A stretch of 64,000 nt of DNA from Oleidesulfovibrio alaskensis DSM 16109 (GTDB taxonomy: Bacteria; Desulfobacterota; Desulfovibrionia; Desulfovibrionales; Desulfovibrionaceae), in NCBI RefSeq assembly GCF_000482745.1, contig NZ_AXWQ01000006.1:124001-188000 (forward strand), in the 5' to 3' direction. The translations under genes and the position numbers were made by a program. Position 1 is the first letter of the stretch, and every line of letters starts with the position of its first letter. The notes beneath the pieces were generated by a model, which did not search any database, had not been told where the DNA came from, and was given only the letters and a program-made list of their open reading frames with translations. Positions 19,398 through 26,604 of this stretch are shown here, in pieces.

Positions 19398-20035
19398 CTA
19401 GAAAAAGCTCTTTTTCACTATTACGTAGTCACCCGGCTGCAATTCCAGATTCTGGGTCAGGTCGCCGTCGTTCACCAGATCGCCGCCGCGCACGGCAATG
19501 GATTTTTTTTCCACCCCGTCATGCCGTACTATCACTGTATTGTTCCTGTCGGCAAATTTGTTGAAACTGCCTGCCTCAAGCAGCGCTTCAAGCACGCTCA
19601 GCCCGTCGTGGTGAGGAATGGCCATGGGGTTGTTCACCGCGCCCATTACAAAAACATTGCGGTCGGCACGGTACGGAATGAAGATTCTGTCCCCCGGCTG
19701 CAAAGCCACATCGTTTTCCGTTTCGCCTTTTACAAACAGGCCGGTAAAACCGGAGACTATTCTGCGCCCCTGACGGGAAAGGTAGGCATTGTCAAAGTCT
19801 GCCGTATCTCCCGGAGACAGCTGCGCCAGCAGCTCCAGCAGGGTGGTGCTGCGTTCCAGCGGCACCACGGCCGCCTGCACCCCCGCACCGTGCACCGTGA
19901 CCGAATTGTTGCGCACCTGTGTCACGCTTACGGTTACAATGGGGTTGCGTACCAGTTCGGCAAGCTTGCGCGACAGTTCTGTGGTCAGCTGCTGAGGCGT
20001 TTTGCCCTGCGCCATAACCTCACCCAAGTTCGGAC
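19398..20035 (-). pseudogene. Polysaccharide export protein (Wza/SLBB type), 5' end missing
   Basis: The frame encodes the later part of a polysaccharide export protein. It has the end of the Poly_export domain (LGEVMAQGKTPQQL, then NPIVTVSVTQV) followed by two SLBB-like units (VPLERSTTLLELLAQL; VFVMGAVNNPMAIPHHDG) and a final QPGDYVIVKKSFF. The signal peptide, lipobox and first half of the export domain are absent. Upstream of about 20035 the frame runs on into bases that, on the other strand, encode aminopeptidase P, so those codons are meaningless. The first usable internal ATG is at 20015. It should be the first gene of the whole minus-strand operon, so the natural start and promoter are also gone. 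Confidence 0.8.
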
Positions 20036-20304
20036 TGCGCGGTCTGCGGCTGGCCCGCACCCTGCACGAAGGCTTTGTGCTCACCGTGGAACCGGGAGTG
20101 TACTTCATACCCGACCTCATAGCCCGCTGGACAGGAGAACGGCGCTGCGCCGACTTCATATGTTATGACAGGCTGCACGAATGGAGCGGTTTTGGCGGCA
20201 TACGCATAGAGGATGACGTGCTGGTGACTGCCGGAGGACCGCAGGTGCTGGGCAGACCCATTCCCAAAACCGTACGCGAAATCGAAGAAGCCATGCGCGG
20301 ATAA
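20025..20304 (+). pseudogene. Aminopeptidase P (Xaa-Pro aminopeptidase) C-terminal remnant
   Basis: From about 20025 the plus strand encodes FGLRGLRLARTL, then FVLTVEPGVYFIPDLI, FGGIRIEDDVLVT and PIPKTVREIE, ending at a TAA at 20302-20304. This is the conserved C-terminal end of the M24 metallopeptidase family, including the metal-ligand Glu residues of VEPG and RIEDD. The N-terminal 300 or more residues are absent and no promoter or start precedes it. The homology begins exactly where the opposite-strand export gene loses its homology, which marks a rearrangement breakpoint. A good terminator follows. Confidence 0.82.
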
Positions 20305-20330
20305 CCCGCGGCGGATATTATGCATACCAT

Positions 20331-20352
20331 AAGGGACTCCGGTCCCTTTTTT
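20331..20352 (+). terminator. Rho-independent terminator after the pepP remnant
   Basis: The stem AAGGGAC/GTCCCTT with a four-base loop is followed by a run of T. It lies 26 bases after the remnant stop codon and would have served the intact peptidase gene. Confidence 0.8.
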
Positions 20353-20438
20353 ATTTATCCGCCGGTTACTGCAAACCGCTGTCTGATATCCCTTGCGGCA
20401 CAGAAATCACCGGTTATGCTGTCCGCACCAAACTTGTC

Positions 20439-20467
20439 TTGACAGTTTTCACAGCCATCCATAATTT
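20439..20467 (+). promoter_or_regulatory. Sigma-70-type promoter of the YheO-like regulator gene
   Basis: A perfect TTGACA at 20439-20444, a 17-base spacer and TAATTT at 20462-20467 lie about 50 bases before the GTG start of the regulator gene. Confidence 0.6.
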
Positions 20468-20518
20468 TTGCTTTCCGATAATTTTTTATTACACTGAAAC
20501 TTCAAACGAGGGACGACC

Positions 20519-21190
20519 GTGTCTGTTGAAAACCGCTCCGCCGCCATCCAGCGATTCATCCCGCTTGTGGACTTTCTGGGAACCTTTTTGGGCAAAGACT
20601 GTGAGGTCGTGCTGCACGATACCTCGCGCCCCGACAGTTCTGTGGTGGCCATAGCCAACAGCCACATAAGCGGCCGCAGGGTTGGTTCTCCCATAACCGA
20701 CCTTGCCCTGCAGCTGATGAAAGCGGGCACATCGGAGCGCGAGAGTTTTGTCATCGGGTACAAGTCACAGGCGCGTGACGGACGGGCGCTGCATTCGGCA
20801 ACCTATTTCATACGCGAAGACGACGGCACGCTGGCCGGCATGCTGTGTCTGAACATGGACAACACCGGCCTGCTGGAAGCGCGCGACCTTATAGAGCGCT
20901 TCATCCAGCGGGGGCGCATGGAAAAACCCCGTCCCGAACCGGAAAACGGCCATTCGCTGGAAACGTTTGCCGAGTCGCTGGAAGACCTGACCGGCAGTAG
21001 TATTCTGCAGGTGGTCAACGGCGCCGAAATACCCCCCGAACGCATGACGCCTGACGAAAAAATTGCCATAGTGCGCACTCTTAATGACAAAGGGGTGTTT
21101 TTGCTCAAGGGCGCCGTGGCCGTGGTGGCGCGGCATCTGGCCGCCTCTGAAGCCACCGTGTACAGATACCTGCAGCGCGTCACCGGCTGA
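20519..21190 (+). CDS. YheO/DauR-like PAS-HTH transcriptional regulator
   Basis: A 223-residue regulator. Residues about 8-120 form a YheO-type PAS-like sensor domain (DFLGTFLGKDCEVVLHD, VVAIANSHISGR). The C-terminal 55 residues form a helix-turn-helix of the HTH_22/DauR type (KIAIVRTLNDKGVFLLKGAVA, then LAASEATVYRYLQRV). It starts at a GTG preceded by GAGGGA. Related proteins regulate amino-acid catabolism, such as D-arginine (DauR) or cysteine/taurine use. The downstream ridA, symporter and cysteine desulfidase genes suggest control of cysteine or serine breakdown; that target is inferred. Confidence 0.82.
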   Translation: MSVENRSAAIQRFIPLVDFLGTFLGKDCEVVLHDTSRPDSSVVAIANSHISGRRVGSPITDLALQLMKAGTSERESFVIGYKSQARDGRALHSATYFIREDDGTLAGMLCLNMDNTGLLEARDLIERFIQRGRMEKPRPEPENGHSLETFAESLEDLTGSSILQVVNGAEIPPERMTPDEKIAIVRTLNDKGVFLLKGAVAVVARHLAASEATVYRYLQRVTG

Positions 21191-21196
21191 CAGCAC

Positions 21197-21226
21197 AAAA
21201 GCTCCCGCAAGCGGGAGCTTTTTTTA
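21197..21226 (+). terminator. Rho-independent terminator after the regulator gene
   Basis: A 10-base-pair stem AAGCTCCCGC/GCGGGAGCTT with a two-base loop is followed directly by a T run. Confidence 0.9.
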
Positions 21227-21247
21227 TTGCTGTGCCGCATTTTCGCG

Positions 21248-21276
21248 TTGACAATAATTTTTTATCACAATAAAAA
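21248..21276 (+). promoter_or_regulatory. Promoter upstream of ridA
   Basis: TTGACA at 21248-21253, a 17-base spacer and TAAAAA at 21271-21276 lie in an A/T-rich block about 150 bases before ridA. It is a likely target for the YheO-like regulator encoded upstream, though no operator repeat was identified. Confidence 0.55.
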
Positions 21277-21423
21277 AATATCAACAGCAGCAAGGAAAGG
21301 TTCCCACCCAGCCAACACCGCGGAACCGCACCATGCTGCCGACAACTTTTTTGCACCCGCTGCAGGGCGATACGTGACGGACGCACTGCACCGGGCGCAA
21401 GGAAGAAAAAAGGAGACCCGGCT

Positions 21424-21798
21424 ATGTTCAAAGCTATTGCCACAGACAAAGCACCCGGGGCCATCGGCCCCTACTCTCAGGGCACCGAAACGCAAGACCT
21501 TGTCTTCACTTCGGGCCAGCTGCCCATCGACCCTGCCACCAAAGTCATGCCCGAAGACATTTCGGAACAGACCAGACAGGCGCTCGAAAACGTCAAATCC
21601 GTGCTTGAAGCCGCAGGCTGCAGCCTGAAGCAGGTATTCAAGACCACGGTCTTTCTGGCCGACATGGCCGACTTTCCCAAAGTGAACGAAGTGTATGCCA
21701 CTTACTTCAGCGAGCCTTTTCCCGCCCGCAGCTGCGTTCAGGTTGCTGCCCTGCCGCTGGGCGCGGGAGTGGAAATAGAAGTGGTTGCGCGCCGGTAA
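21424..21798 (+). CDS. ridA: RidA family reactive imine deaminase
   Basis: A complete 124-residue RidA/YjgF/UK114 protein. It has the family features IGPYSQG near residue 15, FTSGQLPIDP, and the C-terminal FPARSCVQVAALPLGAGVEIEVVA, where the Arg binds the substrate carboxylate and the Glu activates water. It hydrolyses enamine/imine intermediates released by PLP enzymes and dehydratases. This fits its place before a cysteine desulfidase/serine-dehydratase-like gene. A strong Shine-Dalgarno site (AAGGAGA) precedes the ATG. Its TAA is immediately followed, in the same frame, by sequence of a truncated symporter gene. Confidence 0.95.
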   Translation: MFKAIATDKAPGAIGPYSQGTETQDLVFTSGQLPIDPATKVMPEDISEQTRQALENVKSVLEAAGCSLKQVFKTTVFLADMADFPKVNEVYATYFSEPFPARSCVQVAALPLGAGVEIEVVARR

Positions 21799-22542
21799 TT
21801 CAGGGGGAAGCCGGAGCTGCTGGGTGAACTGGAAAAAATAATGATGCAGGTTGTCAGCCGCGTCGTTATTCCCATTCTGCCTTTCTTCATTGCCACCACC
21901 TTTGCCGGCCTTGCCTACGAAGGCAGCCTCACACGGCAGCTGCCGGTATTCCTCAAGGTCATCGTACTGGTGCTGCTGGGCCATTTCATCTGGCTGGCCG
22001 TCATGTACACCATTGCGGGCATTGTTTCGCGCCGCAACCCCATCGAGGTGCTGCGCCACTACCCGCCCGCCTATCTGACCGCCGTGGGCACCATGTCCAG
22101 CGCCGCCACACTGCCCGTGGCACTGGAATGCGCATCGCGTTCACGGGTGCTTTCCAAAGACACGGTTGAATTTGCCGTGCCGCTGGGCGCCACCATCCAC
22201 CTGTGCGGTTCAGTACTTACCGAAACCTTCTTCGCCATGACCATCTCGCTGATGCTGTACGGCCACATGCCCGCTTTCGGCACCATGTTCGTGTTCATCA
22301 TCCTGTTCGGCGTATTCGCCATCGGCGCTCCGGGCGTGCCCGGCGGCACGGTCATGGCTTCGCTGGGCATTGTGGTGGGCGTGCTGGGATTCGACCCCGC
22401 GGGCGTTGCCCTGCTGCTTGCCATCTTTGCTCTGCAGGACAGCTTCGGCACGGCATGCAACGTAACCGGCGACGGTGCTATTGCCCTGATGCTCGAAGGC
22501 ATATTCAACAGAAACGGAGAGCTTTCGGGGCACAAGCTATAG
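21799..22542 (+). pseudogene. DAACS-type amino acid/dicarboxylate symporter, N-terminal half missing
   Basis: Symporter-like coding sequence begins directly after the ridA stop (RGKPELLGELEKIMMQVVS) and runs to a TAG at 22540-22542. It contains the second half of the GltPh-like fold: helices 5-6, HP1-like SSAATLP, the TM7 region (IHLCGS in place of NMDGT), HP2-like GAPGVPGGT and the TM8 NVTGDG. The N-terminal 200 or so residues (TM1-4) are not present anywhere nearby. Translation could begin at the ATG at 21841 (233 residues, weak GGA site), but such a product lacks the scaffold domain and is unlikely to transport. The unusual TM7 motif suggests a substrate other than glutamate. Confidence 0.75.
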
Positions 22543-22591
22543 GCACGTTCCGCCGCATCTCCATGACAACGCCATAGAAACGGATATATAT

Positions 22592-23878
22592 ATGCTCAAA
22601 CCGGAATGGTCCCGATATATAGACCTGCTGCACAAGGAAGTTGTGCCGGCACTGGGCTGCACCGAACCTGTCGCGGTGGCGCTTGCAGCCGCACATGCCG
22701 CAGCAACTCTGGGCCGGACGCCCGACCGCATAGAAGTGAAGGTCAGCGGTAATCTGCTGAAAAACGGCATGGGTGTGGGTGTGCCCGGAACAGGCACCAC
22801 CGGCATGAACATAGCTGCCGCCGTAGGTGCACTGGGCGGCGACCCGCAGCGCGGTCTTGAAGTGCTGGCCGGACTGACACCGGAGCAGGCCGAAGCAGGC
22901 AGGCAGATGGTGGCAGAAGGCAGAGTGGACGTTTCCGTGGCTCAGGGCGCTCCGCTGCTGTACGCCGAAGTCACGGTCACCGGCGGCGGACATACGGCCC
23001 GCAGCGTGCTGGTGCACGAACACTCGAACATCGTACGGCTGGAACGCGACGGCGAGACGGTCTTCTCCGTGCCTGTGCAGGACCTGTCACAGGGCGGCGT
23101 GGAAGAAAAATGGCCTCTGACCATGGCGGCCATTCACGAATTCGCCACGCAGGCACCGTATGATGCCATAGCCTTCATACTGGAAGCGGCACGGCTGAAC
23201 GAAGCCATTGCCGTGGAAGGTCTGGCCAGGGAATACGGCCTGAAAGTAGGCCGCACCATTGATGAAAACATACGCAAGCACCTGATGTCCGACGATGTCA
23301 GCACGCTGGCGGTCAAACTGACGGCCGCCGCCTCCGACGCCCGCATGGCCGGTGTGTCATTGCCGGTCATGAGCAACTCGGGCAGCGGCAATCAGGGCAT
23401 AACCTGCACCATGCCCGTGGTGGCTTTTGCAAAGCGTCTGGAATCAAGCGACGAAAAGCTTGCCCGCGCGCTTATCATGAGTCACCTGACGTCCATTCAC
23501 ATGAAGCACCGCCTTGGCAGGCTTTCCGCACTGTGCGGAGCCACTGTGGCGGCGGCGGCAGCCGGATGCGGCATAGTGCTGCTGATGGGCGGCGGTATGG
23601 AACAGGTGGACCGCACCATACGCAACATGGTGGGCAACGTGGCTGGCATGATCTGCGACGGAGCCAAAACCGGATGCGCCATGAAAGTGGCTTCGGCGGT
23701 AAGCGCCGGCCTGCAGTCCGCAATGCTTGCCATGGACGGCATAGGCATAGACCGCCGTGAAGGCATTGTGGAAGACGACATAGAGCTGTGCATCGCCAAC
23801 CTTGCCCGACTGGGCAGTGACGGTATGCAGGAAGCCGACAGGGTGGTGCTGGACATCATGGTTTCCAAAAAGCCCTGA
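22592..23878 (+). CDS. CyuA/YhaM-like L-cysteine desulfidase (UPF0597)
   Basis: A 428-residue protein of the UPF0597 family related to the serine dehydratase alpha chain. Conserved features are ALGCTEPVAVALA near residue 22 (Cys ligand of an iron-sulfur cluster), VMSNSGSGNQGI near 264 and MICDGAKTGCAMKVASA near 350 (two further cluster cysteines). Family members split L-cysteine to sulfide, pyruvate and ammonia in anaerobes. Enamine products of this reaction explain the neighbouring ridA. The gene follows the truncated symporter by 49 bases and was probably its operon partner. Confidence 0.85.
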   Translation: MLKPEWSRYIDLLHKEVVPALGCTEPVAVALAAAHAAATLGRTPDRIEVKVSGNLLKNGMGVGVPGTGTTGMNIAAAVGALGGDPQRGLEVLAGLTPEQAEAGRQMVAEGRVDVSVAQGAPLLYAEVTVTGGGHTARSVLVHEHSNIVRLERDGETVFSVPVQDLSQGGVEEKWPLTMAAIHEFATQAPYDAIAFILEAARLNEAIAVEGLAREYGLKVGRTIDENIRKHLMSDDVSTLAVKLTAAASDARMAGVSLPVMSNSGSGNQGITCTMPVVAFAKRLESSDEKLARALIMSHLTSIHMKHRLGRLSALCGATVAAAAAGCGIVLLMGGGMEQVDRTIRNMVGNVAGMICDGAKTGCAMKVASAVSAGLQSAMLAMDGIGIDRREGIVEDDIELCIANLARLGSDGMQEADRVVLDIMVSKKP

Positions 23879-23931
23879 ATCTGACGCCACAGACCGGCAA
23901 CGGGCCGGAACAGCGTTACTTCCGCCATATG

Positions 23932-23961
23932 AAAGGCGCAGCCCCCATGCTGCGCCTTTCT
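23932..23961 (+). terminator. Terminator hairpin after the cysteine desulfidase gene
   Basis: A 10-base-pair stem AAAGGCGCAG/CTGCGCCTTT has an eight-base loop. The T tract is short (TTTC), so termination may be partial. Confidence 0.6.
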
Positions 23962-24006
23962 GCATGGTTGCCCGGAAGCCGCACAAACCGGACGTACCCC
24001 GCGCAT

Positions 24007-24040
24007 AAAAAACACCCCGCACGGCAACCCGTGCGGGGTG
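24007..24040 (-). terminator. Terminator of the rhodanese gene (minus strand)
   Basis: A 12-base-pair stem (CACCCCGCACGG and its complement) with a four-base loop is followed on the minus strand by six T. It lies between the convergent desulfidase and rhodanese genes. Confidence 0.85.
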
Positions 24041-24068
24041 AACATACACCGATGAGTCTGCGGCGTGG

Positions 24069-24590
24069 CTACTTGATGGAATCAACAGGGTATCCGGCTT
24101 CTATCCATGCACGGATGCCGCCGGGATGACGGTAGACATTGGTGTAGCCCAGCTTGCGTGCCCAGGCTGCGCCGTTATGCGAGCGGGTGCACTTTACAAA
24201 GCCGCAGTAAAAAACCAGCACACGGTCTTTATCGGGACCCAGCATGGCTTCAAATTCAGCCTGACTCTTGTCTCCGGTTTCCTTCATGTCCCACTCATTC
24301 ATATCAGGAATGGGAAAAAGAAACTGAGCCGCGCCGGGAATATGATTTTTCTTGTAGGAAGCTTCATAGGGCATGGTGTCCACGATAAGCATGGAACGAC
24401 CTTCGTCTATCCACTTTTTCAGCTCTGCGGTGGTCACCACGTCATAGTCGCCGCGCTGCACTTCCTTAACCAGCTTGACCGTCTTTGTTTCCAGATCAAG
24501 TTCGTTTTCAGAAGACATAAAAGGCATGTTGCAGGCTGAAAGCGCCAGCACCGCGGTCAACATCACCAGCAGGGATACAATCCTTTTCAT
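24069..24590 (-). CDS. Rhodanese-domain lipoprotein
   Basis: A 173-residue exported protein. It has a lipoprotein signal peptide with lipobox LSAC (Cys 20) and a short linker. A single rhodanese domain follows: VDTMPYEASYKKNHIPGA, then the active-site loop VFYCGFVKCTRSH with Cys 129 and a second Cys 134, and the C-terminal VYRHPGGIRAWIEAGYP. It probably transfers sulfane sulfur or acts in thiol redox at the periplasmic membrane face. A strong GGAGG-type ribosome site precedes the ATG. The MauE-like gene lies 52 bases upstream on the same strand, so the two probably form one transcript. Confidence 0.87.
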   Translation of the reverse strand: MKRIVSLLVMLTAVLALSACNMPFMSSENELDLETKTVKLVKEVQRGDYDVVTTAELKKWIDEGRSMLIVDTMPYEASYKKNHIPGAAQFLFPIPDMNEWDMKETGDKSQAEFEAMLGPDKDRVLVFYCGFVKCTRSHNGAAWARKLGYTNVYRHPGGIRAWIEAGYPVDSIK

Positions 24591-24642
24591 TTTCCTTTCC
24601 TCCTCAGGCTCAGCAGTTACAGGTGATCCGGCTGTTTTCCGG

Positions 24643-25104
24643 TTACAGAAAAACTCTTCCGGCTACACGCATGCGCCACCAGTACAGATGACATGCGCCC
24701 GCCAGCATAACAACGTCACGCACAAAGGCATCGCGTAACGCGCTGCCGTCCTCCACACCTTCAGGCAGGTCACCGGGTTCAAAGCAGCCGCAGTCGCCTA
24801 TGGTAAGACCGGCAGCCATGGCATACCCGAGCACCCCCAGAAAAAGCAGCAGCATTGCCGTCACGGCAGTCAGACCGCCGCGCCTGTCAAAAAACAGCAG
24901 CACTCCCGCGGCAACCTCTGCCAGCGGCAGCAGAAAAGCCACCCACGGCACAACGGCTTGCGGCAGCATGCGGTACTCCTCGATGACCCGCGCAAAAGCC
25001 TGCATATCGGCAAGCTTCATGGCACCAGCCACCAGAAACAACACCGCCAGAGCAAGGCGCACAACCCTGTATGTCCAGACAGAGGATACAAACCGTAACA
25101 TCAT
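24643..25104 (-). CDS. MauE/DoxX-like membrane protein
   Basis: About 153 residues with four membrane segments. The early signature FLVAGAMKLADMQAF and the central PLAEVAAGVLL are typical of the DoxX/MauE superfamily. The loop GLTIGDCGCFEPGDLPEG carries the paired cysteines seen in MauE, which is needed for disulfide handling of methylamine dehydrogenase. The next gene encodes a periplasmic rhodanese, so a role in passing electrons or thiols across the membrane is plausible (inference). The start is uncertain among three nearby ATG codons (25113, 25104, 25101). Confidence 0.75.
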   Translation of the reverse strand: MMLRFVSSVWTYRVVRLALAVLFLVAGAMKLADMQAFARVIEEYRMLPQAVVPWVAFLLPLAEVAAGVLLFFDRRGGLTAVTAMLLLFLGVLGYAMAAGLTIGDCGCFEPGDLPEGVEDGSALRDAFVRDVVMLAGACHLYWWRMRVAGRVFL

Positions 25105-25229
25105 AATACCCATGCCTTTATGGTTCCGCGCACGATAGCCTCAGCCGGCGGCAAAATGAAATTGATAGTAGAAATGAAAAAACAATAACGCATAGACAAA
25201 CCTGATAATTACATGGCCGCGCTATCAAT

Positions 25230-25253
25230 AAAAAAGCCGCCTTCCTGAGCGGC
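25230..25253 (-). terminator. Terminator-like hairpin upstream of the MauE-like gene
   Basis: The stem GCCGC/GCGGC (eight-base loop) is followed on the minus strand by six T. It sits about 125 bases before the MauE-like gene with no minus-strand gene upstream to terminate. It could be a leader attenuator, a relic, or a stop for antisense transcription from cbiD. Confidence 0.4.
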
Positions 25254-25306
25254 AGCCGCACCGCGCCCCCTTGGACGTAACAGTAAATGCGCGTATAACG
25301 CCCCCC

Positions 25307-26539
25307 ATGGCGAAAGCAAAAAAACTGCGGGAAGGATTCACAACCGGCACGGCAGCTTCCGCAGCGGCAGCCGCCGCTGTAAAGCTGCTGCTCACCGGCG
25401 GCAGCTCTCAGGCCGTTTCTGTGGCACTGCCCCCGTTCTGCGGCGATGCCCGCGGAAATATACAGCGGCTTACCGTACCGGTATCGGCATGCAGCCGGAC
25501 AGCCGCAGCACAGGCCGCAGCGCAGGTGGTCAAAGACGGAGGCGACGACCCTGACGCAACCCACGGCAGTGTCATACAGGCGCATGTGGCGCTGTGCAGT
25601 GCGCCTCCTCCCGCAGAAGACACATGGCGGGGCAGACGCATAACAATCAGCGCGCAGACCATGACCGGCATTGCACAGGCGCTGGACAACGGCGACGGCA
25701 GCCTGCACCGTGCCTCGCAATGTCTGGATATTCATATTTACGGCGGCACCGGTGTGGGGGTCGTGACTCTGCCCGGTCTGCCGGTGCCCCCCGGCGAACC
25801 CGCCATCAACCCCGAACCCCGTAGGCAGATAGCCGCCGCCGTACTGGAACAGTGCGCCCGGCACGGATACTCCGGCGGGGTGGAAGTAACCATATGCGTA
25901 CCCGACGGCGAAGAACGCGCAGCCAGAACATTCAACCCGAGACTGGGCATCCGCGGGGGAATTTCCATTCTGGGCACGCGCGGCACGGTAAAGCCATACA
26001 GCCACGGCGCATGGCGGGCCACCATCGTTCAGGGCATGAAGGTGGCGCGCACCACGGGTGCACAGACCGTCTATCTTTCCACAGGGCGCCGCAGCGAGCG
26101 TCTGCTCATGCAGCTGCACCCGCACGAACCGGAAACCGCCTTCGTTCAGGTTGCCGACTTTGCAGAATTTTCGCTGCGACAGGCAGCACAGGAAGTTTTT
26201 GAGCATATTGTCTGGGGGTGTTTTTTCGGCAAGCTGGTCAAACTGGGGGAAGGCCACAGCTACACACACGCCCATGCGGCGCAGATAGACTTCCGGACGC
26301 TGGCACAGGCATGCCGGCACGCCGGGCTGGAAGAAGAACTGGCGCAGCAGGTGGCCGCGGCCAATACCGCCCGGCATGCGCTGGACATTATGGAGCATTC
26401 CGCAGCGCTGCCCCGTGTGCTCAAGGCTCTGGCCGTAAAAGCGCTGAAGGCTGCCCGGAACCACACCGGCACGGCACCGGCGCTCACCGTCCATCTGTTT
26501 GATTTTGACGGACGGCATCTGGCGCAGGCACATGACTAG
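25307..26539 (+). CDS. cbiD: Cobalt-precorrin-5B (C1)-methyltransferase CbiD
   Basis: A 410-residue CbiD protein. It begins close to the family signature LREGFTTGTAASAAAAAA and continues with IYGGTGVGVVTLPGLP, AINPEPRRQI, and GIRGGISILGTRGTVKPYS. It methylates C1 of the corrin ring in anaerobic cobalamin synthesis using SAM. The ATG at 25307 directly precedes the conserved N-terminus; a TTG at 25271 would add 12 residues with no family similarity. No strong Shine-Dalgarno site and no cobalamin riboswitch was seen in the 190 bases upstream. Confidence 0.93.
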   Translation: MAKAKKLREGFTTGTAASAAAAAAVKLLLTGGSSQAVSVALPPFCGDARGNIQRLTVPVSACSRTAAAQAAAQVVKDGGDDPDATHGSVIQAHVALCSAPPPAEDTWRGRRITISAQTMTGIAQALDNGDGSLHRASQCLDIHIYGGTGVGVVTLPGLPVPPGEPAINPEPRRQIAAAVLEQCARHGYSGGVEVTICVPDGEERAARTFNPRLGIRGGISILGTRGTVKPYSHGAWRATIVQGMKVARTTGAQTVYLSTGRRSERLLMQLHPHEPETAFVQVADFAEFSLRQAAQEVFEHIVWGCFFGKLVKLGEGHSYTHAHAAQIDFRTLAQACRHAGLEEELAQQVAAANTARHALDIMEHSAALPRVLKALAVKALKAARNHTGTAPALTVHLFDFDGRHLAQAHD

Positions 26540-26604
26540 CCCCCGCATGCGCCATGGTGTACCATAGTTCAAACAACCCGATGCCATAACTGCAGGAGGC
26601 GACA

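Noticed and set aside
20036..20159. Open extension of the polysaccharide export frame to a start at 20159
   Set aside because: These codons are the complement of well-conserved aminopeptidase P sequence and give an Arg-rich peptide without family similarity, so they are not part of the export protein.
25114..25306. Possible cobalamin riboswitch before cbiD
   Set aside because: No B12-box-like GCCACTG sequence or the expected arms were found in the 190 bases upstream of cbiD.
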